Source: an uncultured Acinetobacter sp. (GTDB lineage Bacteria; Pseudomonadota; Gammaproteobacteria; Pseudomonadales; Moraxellaceae). From it: DNA of 64,000 bases. Positions 50,490 to 60,201 of the stretch are shown one piece after another. Made by a program: the position numbers and the translations under genes. Each line of letters opens with the position of its first letter. Position 1 is the stretch's first letter. The DNA lies in contig NZ_CANQTS010000011.1 in assembly GCF_947626835.1 (NCBI RefSeq), positions 1 through 64,000 on the forward strand. The letters are read 5' to 3'. Under the pieces are notes generated by a model. It was not told the origin of the DNA. It saw only the letters and a list, made by a program, of their open reading frames with translations, and did not search any database.

Positions 50490-51284
50490 ATGCATGATGA
50501 CGATTTTGATTTTGACGGTCCTGTGACCAAAATTGCCGCCAATCACAGCGTGCAACTCCTTGCCGGTAAACAGATTTTAACCGACGCACAAGATTACTTG
50601 GCCAGCATGTCTAAAAAAGAACATGAATTTTTACAGCAGCATTTAATGAAATTAGCGCAGCAAGATGCCTATTTCCAAGTGTTGGCAGATGAGCTCAATC
50701 AAGCTGCAGATGCCAAAATTGCCAATGATGCTTTAAATTTAGTGCATTTTTGGCAGTTAATTAATCAAGCTAAAGATGTAAATGACTTTAATTTATTAGA
50801 TGTGGTGAATGACCAATTTTTTAAAGATGAGTTATTTAAAGCCTTTGATGATTTAAGTCAAAATGCCAATAGCCAGGCACGCCGTGCGGTGATTGAACAA
50901 GCCTTAGAGATGTACAAACTCGGTTTTTATGCAGGTTGCGTGCCGCTGTTATATGCACAGTTAGAAGGTCTACTGACCGATGTGTTATTGGCGCAAGGCT
51001 TTTTAACCCAAAAAGATACCAAATTTTTAGATGTGTATAAAATTGTACCGGGCTTAAAAGGTAACGAAATTAAAAGCTTGTGGCATAAAGCTAAAATTGC
51101 TACAGAAATGAATGCTTATTTTAGCGAGCTTGCCGCTTATAAAATGGATTCAAGCTCGAACGTGACCATGACCCGTCATAATATTTTACATGGCACAGAT
51201 GTAGCACATTTCACCCAAGCACGTAGCTTTATCTTGTTATTATGGTTGTTTAGTGTGACCAGTTTTATGCGCAGTATTCGCTAA
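50490..51284 (+). CDS. Uncharacterised protein with HEPN-like R-x4-H motif
   Basis: 264 aa from ATG 50490 (a TTG at 50475 is possible). The acidic N-terminus (HDDDFDFDG) is followed by a helical region. The second half has FYAGCVPLLYAQLEGLLTDVLLAQGF and MTRHNILHGTDV. R-HNIL-H fits the R-x4-6-H ribonuclease motif of HEPN proteins, and EGLL plus an R..LHG ending is typical of Apea-like and related HEPN families. This is inference from two short patterns. No partner nucleotidyltransferase is adjacent. Divergent from metG. Confidence 0.7.
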   Translation: MHDDDFDFDGPVTKIAANHSVQLLAGKQILTDAQDYLASMSKKEHEFLQQHLMKLAQQDAYFQVLADELNQAADAKIANDALNLVHFWQLINQAKDVNDFNLLDVVNDQFFKDELFKAFDDLSQNANSQARRAVIEQALEMYKLGFYAGCVPLLYAQLEGLLTDVLLAQGFLTQKDTKFLDVYKIVPGLKGNEIKSLWHKAKIATEMNAYFSELAAYKMDSSSNVTMTRHNILHGTDVAHFTQARSFILLLWLFSVTSFMRSIR

Positions 51285-51290
51285 ATATCT

Positions 51291-51328
51291 TTCAGCATTT
51301 AAGCTTAATTTAAATGCTGAATTTTTTT
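51291..51328 (+). terminator. Intrinsic terminator after the HEPN-like gene
   Basis: A 12-bp stem (51291-51302 with 51310-51321), 7-base loop, and a run of T. Confidence 0.9.
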
Positions 51329-51521
51329 AAAAATACACAAGCACGTCATTTCAGGCAGTCTTGGTTATGCTAAAACCTAAGCCATGATGCAGAACATAAT
51401 AAATCAGCAAATAACATGCTGTTTTATGTATGGGCTGTGTTGCAAATTGCAGTTTTTGATATGGAGCATCTAAAAAAAGCGTTATAACTTATTTAAAGCC
51501 CACGTATAAAAAGGTGTAAAA

Positions 51522-51734
51522 ATGAGTAAAATTGACGATCTTAAACATAAAGCACATGAATTGGCCGATGGTTTAAAACTCAAAGCCAAAGAAGCCTTAG
51601 TTAAAGGTGAACAGTTGGCCGATGATTTAAAGCATAAAGCTCAAGATGCCAAGCTCAAAGCTGAACATAAGCTACATGATGTCAAGCATGACAAAAACAC
51701 ATCGCAAAAGGATGACGAGAAATCGCAGCGTTAA
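51522..51734 (+). CDS. 70-aa amphipathic repeat protein, LEA-like
   Basis: A small, highly charged protein (MSKIDDLKHKAHELADG...), almost entirely Lys, Ala, Asp, Glu, Leu and His. DDLKHKA occurs twice (residues 5-11 and 34-40) within imperfect repeats, predicting one long amphipathic helix. This recalls LEA-type or YtxH-like stress proteins, but I cannot assign a family. SD AAAGGTG lies 8 bases ahead of the ATG, and it has its own terminator. Confidence 0.7.
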   Translation: MSKIDDLKHKAHELADGLKLKAKEALVKGEQLADDLKHKAQDAKLKAEHKLHDVKHDKNTSQKDDEKSQR

Positions 51735-51740
51735 AGCCAA

Positions 51741-51768
51741 AAAAGATTGCCAATTGGCAATCTTTTTT
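51741..51768 (+). terminator. Intrinsic terminator after the 70-aa gene
   Basis: An 11-bp stem (51741-51751 with 51756-51766), AATT loop, flanked by A and T runs. Confidence 0.9.
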
Positions 51769-51875
51769 TATTATCGCAAACAAAAGTGCGCAATTAAATT
51801 AAAGCGGCTTAACCTCTGCTTAAATAACCGCTAAACTACGCCATTCGATCGAGAAATGCATTTTGGAGTAGATAT

Positions 51876-53147
51876 ATGTCGTGGCTTTCTTCGCTTAAAT
51901 CAGTATTTTCACCCGCTTTAGAGGTGAAGGAAGAAGAAGTCCAACGCGTGTTACAAAGTTATGTGTTACCTAACTCGAATCACGCTTTAAAAGACCGTAT
52001 TACTCAAATTAATGTGCAAGGCCAAGTGCTACAAATCAGCATCAATACTTTTGTAAATGAAGCTGAGCAATTGCAACAAATTCATGATGAATTAGCAGAT
52101 GCTTTAGAAAAATGTGGCATTAAAGAATTAAATATGCATGTGGTGCAGCAAAAAACAGGTCACACCCAAGGTGGTTGTGGGCATAAGCATAGTGATGGCG
52201 AGAGCTGTTCAAGCAAAAAGCCTGAAGTAGCAAAAAGCACTTTACCGCCTGTAGTGGATGCCTCAGCACCCGATGTAGTGGCTCAAGCCAATGCCAACTA
52301 TCAGCCGCAGCAAACTGAAGCACCGATTCAAAAAGCCGCGCCACAACAACGCGATGTGCCTAAACATCCACGTATTCAACATGTGATCTTGGTGTCTTCA
52401 GGCAAAGGTGGGGTCGGTAAATCGACCACTACAGTGAATCTGGCTTTAGCTTTACAAAAATTAGGTTTAAAAGTAGGCGTGTTAGATGCCGATATTTATG
52501 GTCCAAGTATTCCAACTATGTTGGGCAATGCGGGTCGTACGCCCATGATTGAAGCAGAGCAGTTTGTACCGATTGATGCTTATGGTATGGCAGTACTCTC
52601 AATTGGTCATTTAACTGGGGATCATAATACTCCTGTGGCATGGCGTGGTCCAAAAGCCACAGGTGCACTGATGCAACTGTTTAATCAAACCTTGTGGCCA
52701 GATTTAGATGTATTGATGATTGATATGCCACCGGGTACAGGCGACATTCAATTGACCCTTGCGCAGCGCATTCCGGTAACAAGTGCGGTGATTGTCACCA
52801 CACCACAAAACGTAGCACTTATGGATGCCACCAAAGGGATTGAATTGTTTAACCGCGTACAGATTCCAATTATGGGCGTGATTGAAAATATGTCGACGCA
52901 TGTTTGCTCAAATTGCGGTTATGAAGAACAAATTTTTGGTACAGGTGGTGGTGATAAACTCTCTGAACAATATGATATTCCATTGTTAGGTCGTTTACCG
53001 CTCAATGTACAAATTCGTGAAAATGCCGATGCCGGTAAACCTTCTGTCTTGGCAGAAGATGCCGCAGCAGCAAGCTATATCGCAATTGCTGAAAAAATTG
53101 CTCAAGCATTGCCAAAAGCTGAGAAAAACCAAAATCGTATTTTTTAA
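51876..53147 (+). CDS. apbC: Fe-S cluster carrier ATPase ApbC/Mrp
   Basis: P-loop ATPase that binds and transfers [4Fe-4S] clusters. In 423 aa there is an N-terminal MIP18-like/DUF59-type domain (1-90), then a His/Cys-rich linker with GGCGHKHSDGESC (99-111). The deviant Walker A SSGKGGVGKST lies at 174-184, with DADIYGPS and the bridging cysteines C344-x-x-C347 (VCSNCGY). The metal-binding-looking linker is unusual. It should work in maturation of Fe-S enzymes such as complex I, encoded in this window (inference). Confidence 0.93.
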   Translation: MSWLSSLKSVFSPALEVKEEEVQRVLQSYVLPNSNHALKDRITQINVQGQVLQISINTFVNEAEQLQQIHDELADALEKCGIKELNMHVVQQKTGHTQGGCGHKHSDGESCSSKKPEVAKSTLPPVVDASAPDVVAQANANYQPQQTEAPIQKAAPQQRDVPKHPRIQHVILVSSGKGGVGKSTTTVNLALALQKLGLKVGVLDADIYGPSIPTMLGNAGRTPMIEAEQFVPIDAYGMAVLSIGHLTGDHNTPVAWRGPKATGALMQLFNQTLWPDLDVLMIDMPPGTGDIQLTLAQRIPVTSAVIVTTPQNVALMDATKGIELFNRVQIPIMGVIENMSTHVCSNCGYEEQIFGTGGGDKLSEQYDIPLLGRLPLNVQIRENADAGKPSVLAEDAAAASYIAIAEKIAQALPKAEKNQNRIF

Positions 53148-53156
53148 GTCATAAAA

Positions 53157-53186
53157 AAAGCCCAAAGCTAACTTTGGGCTTTTTTA
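53157..53186 (+). terminator. Intrinsic terminator of apbC
   Basis: Stem AGCCCAAAG (53159-53167) with CTTTGGGCT (53172-53180), A-run before, T-run after. Confidence 0.9.
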
Positions 53187-53200
53187 TAGCCTAATGTAGA

Positions 53201-53231
53201 AAAAAATCCTGCGACCAGCACAGGATTTTTT
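53201..53231 (-). terminator. Intrinsic terminator of proS
   Basis: An 11-bp stem (53201-53211 with 53221-53231) around a 9-base loop; T-rich on the minus strand. Back-to-back with the apbC terminator. Confidence 0.85.
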
Positions 53232-53248
53232 AATCTCAAGCTTAAAAA

Positions 53249-54964
53249 TTATTTGGCAATTTTAGCCAATAATTCTTCTTTGCTTAAGTTTACCGATTCA
53301 GCATCACGGCGACCTTTATATTCAAAAGTACCAGCATCTAAACCTTTTTCACCAATCACAATACGGTGAGGAATACCATTAATTTCTAAGTCAGAGAATT
53401 TAACCCCCGGACGTTCATCACGGTCATCTAACAACACATCAAAACCAGCCGCTTGTAATTCAGCATATAGGCTTTCGGCTGCTTGCAAAGTACGTGGTGA
53501 TTTATGCGCGTTCATTGGCACAATTGCAACATCAAATGGCGCAATTGCCGCTGGCCAAATAATGCCTTTTTCGTCAAAATTTTGCTCAATGGCAGAAGCC
53601 ACTACACGGGTCACACCAATACCGTAGCAACCCATGGTCACGACAAATGGCTTACCGTCTTTACCTAAGACTTTACAGCCTAAGGCTTCTGAGTATTTTT
53701 GACCCAATTGGAAGATATGACCGACTTCAATACCACGTTTGATTTGAATTGTGCCTTTACCATCTGGAGATGGATCGCCTTCTACCACATTACGTAAGTC
53801 ATAGACTTCAGTAAATTGTGCATCACGTTCCCAGTTCACACCAGTGGCATGTTGCTCAGCAATGTTCGCGCCTGCGACAAAGTCAGACAATACCGACGCA
53901 GCACGGTCAACAATTACAGTTAAGCCTTTTTCAACTAAACCTTGCGGACCGACAAAACCTGCTGTTAAACCGAGTGCTGCAATTTGCTCTTCTGTTGCAA
54001 AAGTAATTGGCGCGGCAATTAAAGGATGTTTTTCGGCTTTAATTTCATTGAGTTCGTGGTCACCACGTAAGAATAAAGCCACCACAGGTGTTTCACCTGC
54101 TTCATTCGCGACCCCTTGTACCAATAATGCTTTAACTGAATTTTTAGGCTCAGTGCCTAAGAAGTTGGATACATCAGCGATGGTTTTTTGATTTGGGGTA
54201 TCGACCAATTCAAGTTGTTGGGTGGGTGCAGCACGTTCGCCCACTAAAATTGCTTCGGCCATTTCCACGTTCGCAGCATAATCAGATTCGGTAGAAAATG
54301 CGATATCGTCTTCACCACTAGAGGCCAAGACGTGGAATTCGTGTGAACCTGAACCACCAATTGAACCTGTGTCGGCTTGTACCGGACGGAAATCTAAGCC
54401 TAAACGGGTAAAGATACGGCAGTATGCGTCATACATAATGTCGTAAGTTTCTTGTAATGATGCTTGGTCGGCATGGAAAGAATAGGCATCTTTCATGATA
54501 AATTCACGCGAACGCATTACGCCAAAACGTGGACGAATTTCATCACGGAATTTGGTTTGTACTTGGTAGAAATTGGCTGGCAATTGCTTGTAACTTTTGA
54601 GCTCATTGCGCGCAAGATCTGTAATCACTTCTTCATGCGTTGGACCAAGCACAAAGTCATTGTTGTGACGGTCTTTAAAACGTAACAACTCTGGACCGTA
54701 TTGTACATAACGACCTGATTCTTCCCATAAAGCTGCTGGTTGAGTCACAGGCATCAGCACTTGAAGAGAACCGGCACGATCCATCTCTTCACGGACAATC
54801 GCTTCTACTTTATTTAAGACGCGAACACCCATAGGTAACCAGCTGTATAAACCAGAAGCCAATTTACGGATCATACCAGCACGAAGCATTAACTGATGCG
54901 AGATCACTTCTGCATCATTTGGGGTTTCTCTTAACGTTGCAAATAAAAAGCGACTGGCGCGCAT
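53249..54964 (-). CDS. proS: Prolyl-tRNA synthetase
   Basis: Class II synthetase. The 571-aa product has [45 protein letters not shown] at the N-terminus, motif 2 [27 protein letters not shown], an editing insertion (INS, about 225-400) typical of bacterial ProS, and motif 3 [18 protein letters not shown] 54964 follows AGGA. A longer TTG start would add six residues and is unlikely. It is transcribed convergently with apbC. Confidence 0.97.
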   Translation of the reverse strand: MRASRFLFATLRETPNDAEVISHQLMLRAGMIRKLASGLYSWLPMGVRVLNKVEAIVREEMDRAGSLQVLMPVTQPAALWEESGRYVQYGPELLRFKDRHNNDFVLGPTHEEVITDLARNELKSYKQLPANFYQVQTKFRDEIRPRFGVMRSREFIMKDAYSFHADQASLQETYDIMYDAYCRIFTRLGLDFRPVQADTGSIGGSGSHEFHVLASSGEDDIAFSTESDYAANVEMAEAILVGERAAPTQQLELVDTPNQKTIADVSNFLGTEPKNSVKALLVQGVANEAGETPVVALFLRGDHELNEIKAEKHPLIAAPITFATEEQIAALGLTAGFVGPQGLVEKGLTVIVDRAASVLSDFVAGANIAEQHATGVNWERDAQFTEVYDLRNVVEGDPSPDGKGTIQIKRGIEVGHIFQLGQKYSEALGCKVLGKDGKPFVVTMGCYGIGVTRVVASAIEQNFDEKGIIWPAAIAPFDVAIVPMNAHKSPRTLQAAESLYAELQAAGFDVLLDDRDERPGVKFSDLEINGIPHRIVIGEKGLDAGTFEYKGRRDAESVNLSKEELLAKIAK

Positions 54965-55018
54965 GGAAAATGTCCTAAGCAAAGATGGATAATAAGTACA
55001 AAATTATACAATAAAAAC

Positions 55019-55048
55019 AGCGCCGGCATGTTGAATGTCGGCGCTTTT
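55019..55048 (-). terminator. Intrinsic terminator of the RND operon
   Basis: An 11-bp GC-rich stem (55019-55029 with 55035-55045, one G-T wobble), followed on the minus strand by TTTTTATT. Confidence 0.9.
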
Positions 55049-55051
55049 GTA

Positions 55052-58000
55052 TTAGGAGAAAATTTTTCTGCTCAAACGCTGCATCAAATTTTTAAAATCA
55101 TCTAAATACGTAAAGATGACCGGCACCACCACAAGGGTCAGTAAAGTCGAGGTAATTAAGCCACCAATCACAGCATGTGCCATTGGTGCACTTTGTTCGC
55201 CACCTTCACCTAAACCTAAAGCTAAAGGTACCATACCCATGACCATGGCACAGGTGGTCATTAAAATAGGGCGTAAACGGGTTTTACCAGCATCTACAAT
55301 CGCAGTGTAACGATCCACGCCGCGATCCATAGCTTTTTTAATAAAGTCGATCAGTAAAATGGCATTTTTAGTGACCAAGCCCATCAGCATAATAATGCCA
55401 ATAATCGAGAATAAATTTAGGGTGGAATTAAGCAAATACAGCGCTAAAAACACCCCAATTAACGACAATGGCAAGGAAGCCATAATCGCAGCCGGATGAA
55501 TAAAACTATTAAACTGTGACCCTAACACAATATAAATAAACACAATCGACAGCACAATTGCCGTGACTGCGTAGCCTGCCGATTCTGCCATATCGGCATT
55601 GGAGCCTTGAGTGACAAAGCTATAACCGCTTGGTAAATCAAATTGATCTTGAATGGCTTGAATATCCGCACCAATATCACCCGCAGGACGCCCTGAGGTA
55701 TTGGCTTCAACCAAGACTTCACGTGATAAATAACGTCGGTTAATTTGCGAGGCACCCAAATCTTTTTGCATGCTGGCCACGGTTGCCAGTGGAATTAAGA
55801 TCGGCTGCCCATTGGCATCAGTTTTGGTGGAGCCGAGATACAAGTTTTGCAAATCTTGCGGCAAACGACGTTCGCTGTCGGCTAAACGCACATTGACATC
55901 ATAGGTTTCGCCTTGGGCATCTTCCCATGTGGTGACGTTATCACCGGCCAATAATGGACGTAAGGCATGACCAATTTGATTGACCGATAAACCTAAATCA
56001 CTGGCAAGCACACGATGAATATGCACGCTTAAAGTCGGTTTAGGTTCTTTTAAGGAAGACTCTAAGTCAACAATGCCTTCAACTTGTGCAATTTGTGCCA
56101 TAAAACGATCAGAAATTTTTTGTAATTCATCCAATTCAGGGCCTTGAATTGAAATCATGACAGGTTTTTGCCCACCCGACACGGTTTCATCGGCAGAGGC
56201 CACAGAAGTGACGGTAATCCCTGCCACAGATTGCAAACGCTGACGGAACTCGTTGGTTAAGTCGGTCAAACTTTGGCTGCGCTCTTGGCGTGGTGTGACA
56301 CGTACCCGCAAGCTGACATGGTTTTTACCACGATCGGTTACGCTATTGATCACGCCGTAGGTGCTAAGCACTTGAGGATGTGCACGAATAATGGCATCCA
56401 CTTGTTTAAGTTTAGCTTCTGAATATTCAATCGCTGCATCCACCGGTGTTTCAAATTTAATCCGAATTTCGCCTTTATCAGGTACTGGCACAAATTCTGA
56501 ACCAATCATGTTAGACAGTGCCAAAGCCCCAAATAAAGAGGCGATCGCAACTACCACGGTCATTAGACGAAACTGTAAGGCAAGTTTAAGCAGCTTTTCA
56601 TAGACTAAACTTAAATCATCCAAACGTTTGGAAATTGCATCTAAAAAATGTTGTATGACATTGGGGTGTTGCTGAGTTTTAGGTTTTTCAGCCCAGTGCG
56701 CCGAGAGCATTGGGTCAAGGGTAAAACTGACAAACATAGAAATGAGTACCGCAATACTCACCGTGACGCCAAATTGGTAAAAGAAGCGCCCAATAATACC
56801 GCCCATAAAGGCAACTGGCAAAAACACCGCCACAATGGTTAAGGTGGTGGCAAGTACAGCCAAACCAATTTCTTGCGTGCCATCAAGTGCGGCGGTGACA
56901 TGGTCTTTGCCCATGTCGGCATGGCGCACAATATTTTCACGCACTACAATGGCATCATCAATCAACAGACCAATACTTAATGACAAAGCCAGTAGGGTCA
57001 TCATATTGATGGTAAAACCAAACATCCATACAAAGGTCAGTGTGCCCAATAAAGCAATCGGTAAGGTCAAACCGGTAATCAAGGTCGAACGCCATGAGCC
57101 TAAAAATAGTAAGACAATTAAGACCGCTAAGATTGCACCTTCAATGATGGTACGCACCACGTTATCAATACTACCGCGAATACTTTTTGAGGAATCGACC
57201 ACCACTTTGGCAGTGGTGCCTTGCGGTAATTGGTTTTGAATTTTGTCTAGAACTTTATAGGTGTTGTCCACCACTTCAATAATATTGGAGTCTGAACTAC
57301 GTAAAATATCAACTGCCACGGCAGCTTGACCATTTAAAAAAGCCCCTGAATCGGTTTCGGCTTGGCCATCGCTAATGTCTGCCACTTGCTTTAAGTAAAT
57401 GGGTGCACCATTTTTGTTGGCCACAATTAAATCGCCAAAGCCTTGTGGATACAGCACTTTAGACTGAATCTCAACCACCAATTCACGCGAGCCTTGTTTT
57501 AAATTACCACCGGGTAAATCAATATTTTCAGATTTTAAGGTATTCATCACCTGATCAATACCCACCCCAAAGGCCTGCATCTTTACAGGGTCAACCGCAA
57601 TACGAATTTGGCGTTGGGCATCGCCTAATAAATTGACCGATCCCACACCGGCCACTGTACGCAGTTGCGGTACAATGCGTTGCTCCAAATATGAGCTTAA
57701 ATCACGTAAGGCAAGATTTTCCGATTCAAATACAATTGACATCACTGCATTGGCAGTCGGGTCATAGCGCTCTACAATCGGCTCTGAAATTTCATCTCGA
57801 AAATCTGCGCTCACTACGGCAATTTTATCGCGCACGTCTTGTGCAGCCGTGGTGGATGAGGTATCTAAATTAAACTCCACCATGACGGTGGATAATCCTT
57901 CGCTGGATTGCGAAACGATTTTTTTGACCCCAGAGATGGTATTAATTTGATCTTCAATTTTTTTGGTGATTTCAGATTCAACCGCTTCAGGCGAAGCGCC

Positions 58001-58156
58001 TGCATAATTGGTATACACCACCACAAACGGAAAATCGACATCGGGGAATTCTTCAACGCTCATGCGCTGCCAAGACGCCAAGCCTAACACCATCAAGCAC
58101 AACATCATCATAATGGTAAAGACAGGATATTGAACACTAATTCGGGTAAACCACAT
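55052..58156 (-). CDS. RND-family transporter, inner-membrane pump subunit
   Basis: Proton-driven exporter of 1034 aa with the AcrB/MexB plan: TM1 (about 10-30), first periplasmic loop, TM2-6, cytoplasmic middle, TM7, second large loop, TM8-12. The proton-relay pair is in LALSLSIGLLIDDAIVVREN (TM4). GSEFVPVPDKGEI and GQKPVMISIQGPE are typical of this branch (heavy-metal-unlike, MdtB/MexB/AcrB-like). Substrate is unknown. It forms an operon with the adaptor 14 bases upstream; no outer-membrane channel gene is nearby. Confidence 0.93.
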   Translation of the reverse strand: MWFTRISVQYPVFTIMMMLCLMVLGLASWQRMSVEEFPDVDFPFVVVYTNYAGASPEAVESEITKKIEDQINTISGVKKIVSQSSEGLSTVMVEFNLDTSSTTAAQDVRDKIAVVSADFRDEISEPIVERYDPTANAVMSIVFESENLALRDLSSYLEQRIVPQLRTVAGVGSVNLLGDAQRQIRIAVDPVKMQAFGVGIDQVMNTLKSENIDLPGGNLKQGSRELVVEIQSKVLYPQGFGDLIVANKNGAPIYLKQVADISDGQAETDSGAFLNGQAAVAVDILRSSDSNIIEVVDNTYKVLDKIQNQLPQGTTAKVVVDSSKSIRGSIDNVVRTIIEGAILAVLIVLLFLGSWRSTLITGLTLPIALLGTLTFVWMFGFTINMMTLLALSLSIGLLIDDAIVVRENIVRHADMGKDHVTAALDGTQEIGLAVLATTLTIVAVFLPVAFMGGIIGRFFYQFGVTVSIAVLISMFVSFTLDPMLSAHWAEKPKTQQHPNVIQHFLDAISKRLDDLSLVYEKLLKLALQFRLMTVVVAIASLFGALALSNMIGSEFVPVPDKGEIRIKFETPVDAAIEYSEAKLKQVDAIIRAHPQVLSTYGVINSVTDRGKNHVSLRVRVTPRQERSQSLTDLTNEFRQRLQSVAGITVTSVASADETVSGGQKPVMISIQGPELDELQKISDRFMAQIAQVEGIVDLESSLKEPKPTLSVHIHRVLASDLGLSVNQIGHALRPLLAGDNVTTWEDAQGETYDVNVRLADSERRLPQDLQNLYLGSTKTDANGQPILIPLATVASMQKDLGASQINRRYLSREVLVEANTSGRPAGDIGADIQAIQDQFDLPSGYSFVTQGSNADMAESAGYAVTAIVLSIVFIYIVLGSQFNSFIHPAAIMASLPLSLIGVFLALYLLNSTLNLFSIIGIIMLMGLVTKNAILLIDFIKKAMDRGVDRYTAIVDAGKTRLRPILMTTCAMVMGMVPLALGLGEGGEQSAPMAHAVIGGLITSTLLTLVVVPVIFTYLDDFKNLMQRLSRKIFS

Positions 58157-58170
58157 GTGAAAAAATCCTG

Positions 58171-59268
58171 TTATTGGCTGATGCTTACGGCGTGATTAAT
58201 CTGCTGCTCGCTAAAGCGCACGCGACTAATACGGTCATTGGCACCTAAACCTGTGACCACGGCTTGATTAATGTTGGGATTTTGCTCAAGCACCGTAATA
58301 TTGACCTTTGCAACTTTACCATTACGAATGACCCAAACATAAGGTTGATTGTCTAGGTTGTAAATCACATCTAAAGGCAGCAGTTGACCAACACTGGCTT
58401 GCCCAAACACAATTTCACCTTCTACAAACGCTCCAATACTTAAACTTGGCAAATTTTGTGCAAGGCTGGCAAAGAACTCAATTTGTCGATTATTTACATC
58501 AGCCAGCGGTGCAATTCGAGTCAAAGTCGCCGTGTAAGTGTTCGGCTGTCCTTGAATACGGTATTCAATGGTGTTGCCAACGGTTAAAGCCTGTTGTTGT
58601 TCAGTCGGCACTTTGCCATGTAGTTCTAAACGGCTTGGATCAATAATTTCAAATAAAGTTTGACCTGCAGTTACCGTTTGACCTAGCTCAAGGTGACGCT
58701 TGGTAATCACCCCTGTAATGGGACTACGAATCACGCCATCTTGGTTGGCTTTTTGCGCAATATCTACATTGGCTTGTTGGGCATAGACGTTTTCTTGTTG
58801 GGCTTGGTAATCCACCACACTTTGTTCATATTCAACTTGTGCAATAAAGCCTTGATCGAGCAGACGCTTTTTGCGTTGCATCATTAATTTGGCTTGATTG
58901 GCTTGGGCTTGGGTAGCGGCTAAATTGGCTTGCGCTTGGGCAAGACGTGCTACATGATCTTGATTGCTAAGCACCGCCAAAACCTGACCTTGCTTGACCT
59001 GTTGTCCTACATCTAAATAAACTTGAGTGGCTGTAGCGGTGACTTGGGCTTGTACACTACTATGTTGAACAGCACGAATGCTGCCACTAAAAGGCGTAGA
59101 CTGACGTGCTTGGCCATATTCAATGCCCACTAAATCAGCCTGAATAAGTTCAATGTGAGGAGCACTTTTGGGGGGTGAGGGCGGCTCATCGGCAGAACAA
59201 CCCACTAAGCCTAAGGCTAAACTGGTCCATAGAAAAAGTGAAGCTGAGGTTAGTCGATGAGGGCGCAT
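58171..59268 (-). CDS. RND efflux periplasmic adaptor lipoprotein
   Basis: Membrane-fusion protein of 365 aa. The lipoprotein signal has lipobox LGLVGC (C24). A lipoyl-like domain (GSIRAVQHSSVQAQVTATATQVYLDVGQQVKQGQVLAVL), an alpha hairpin rich in Ala and Gln (about 95-165), GVITKRHLELGQTVTAGQTLFEI, and a beta-barrel domain follow. It bridges the RND pump to an outer-membrane channel, which must be encoded elsewhere. It is coupled to the pump gene by a 14-base gap. Confidence 0.93.
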   Translation of the reverse strand: MRPHRLTSASLFLWTSLALGLVGCSADEPPSPPKSAPHIELIQADLVGIEYGQARQSTPFSGSIRAVQHSSVQAQVTATATQVYLDVGQQVKQGQVLAVLSNQDHVARLAQAQANLAATQAQANQAKLMMQRKKRLLDQGFIAQVEYEQSVVDYQAQQENVYAQQANVDIAQKANQDGVIRSPITGVITKRHLELGQTVTAGQTLFEIIDPSRLELHGKVPTEQQQALTVGNTIEYRIQGQPNTYTATLTRIAPLADVNNRQIEFFASLAQNLPSLSIGAFVEGEIVFGQASVGQLLPLDVIYNLDNQPYVWVIRNGKVAKVNITVLEQNPNINQAVVTGLGANDRISRVRFSEQQINHAVSISQ

Positions 59269-59298
59269 GCATCATTCCTAGATCTGCTAAAGATAAAA

Positions 59299-59931
59299 TT
59301 ATTCGAGTGCTTTTAAACGCGTAATGATTCTATCGTATTCTGCTTGATTTTTCTGATATTGCATTTGTAATGATTGCAATTGTTTTTGACCATTTTGAAT
59401 ATATTGTTGATTGTAGTTCAGTGTGTTTTGCAAGGTCATCGGCACGGGATGCCCTTTTTGGGTAAATTGCAACTCCTGCTTTTTAAATACGAGACGATCT
59501 TTTTGTAATTGTTGTAGCTGCTGCTGTTGCAACTTAATTTGTTTACTTAGATGAGTTAAATTTTCTTGGCGTTTTTGCGAGGCGACGCGACTTGAGCCAT
59601 AAGCCTGCTTTAAACGCTGGTCTGCTTCACGTTGTTTACTATAGACACTGGCTTTGGTGCTATGCGAGCTGGCTTTTTCACTGTTAAAGGCTTGGGTACG
59701 TTGAATGACTTGCATATTACGATCGAGCGCTTCATAACCATAACGAATATGATTTGGACTCACCGAAGTACTTAAATTGGCAATACCTTGGTGATCGTAA
59801 TAGCGATACCATGCAGGCTTGATAGAAGTGGCAAAAATAGTGCTGCTGTATACGGCACTTAAGCTCAATAGCAGTACTTTAAATGTTTTTAAACCTAGAT
59901 TCGCATGGCGATGGTGTATTAATTTTATCAT
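59299..59931 (-). CDS. Secreted protein with DUF4124-like N-terminus and coiled coil
   Basis: A 210-aa predicted exported protein: signal-type N-terminus to about residue 34 (FKVLLLSLSAVYSSTIFATS). Then PAWYRYYDHQGIANLSTSVSPNHIRYGYEALDR, which resembles DUF4124 (YRW.D..G..H.S). The rest is a Gln-rich coiled coil (LSKQIKLQQQQLQQLQKDRL and LQSLQMQYQKNQAEYDRIITRLKALE). It lies 30 bases upstream of the adaptor on the same strand, so it may be the first gene of the RND operon. Role unknown. Confidence 0.75.
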   Translation of the reverse strand: MIKLIHHRHANLGLKTFKVLLLSLSAVYSSTIFATSIKPAWYRYYDHQGIANLSTSVSPNHIRYGYEALDRNMQVIQRTQAFNSEKASSHSTKASVYSKQREADQRLKQAYGSSRVASQKRQENLTHLSKQIKLQQQQLQQLQKDRLVFKKQELQFTQKGHPVPMTLQNTLNYNQQYIQNGQKQLQSLQMQYQKNQAEYDRIITRLKALE

Positions 59932-60201
59932 CCTAGTCTTGCCTGAATAAAGTTGACTAAATTACTCATTTTTAAGTAAATAATATAAGTGTATTTATAT
60001 ATACTTAGATTTTACCGTATATCTGATTTAAAAAAATAATATTGTTGTTATGACCTTGTGATAAGGTTGTCACAAATTGGTATAAATGAAAGTTTTTTCA
60101 AATTTACTTCGTTGAAACTCAAGGTAAATGTGTGTTAAAAATGCATACAATTTGTAAAAAAGCATATTCTGTGCAGTCTAAAAATGAGCAGGGGTCATGA
60201 G

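Noticed and set aside
60056..60075. CRP/Vfr-like site (TTGTGA...TCACAA) upstream of pilG
   Set aside because: The half-sites are right but separated by 8 bases instead of the 6 needed for TGTGA-N6-TCACA.
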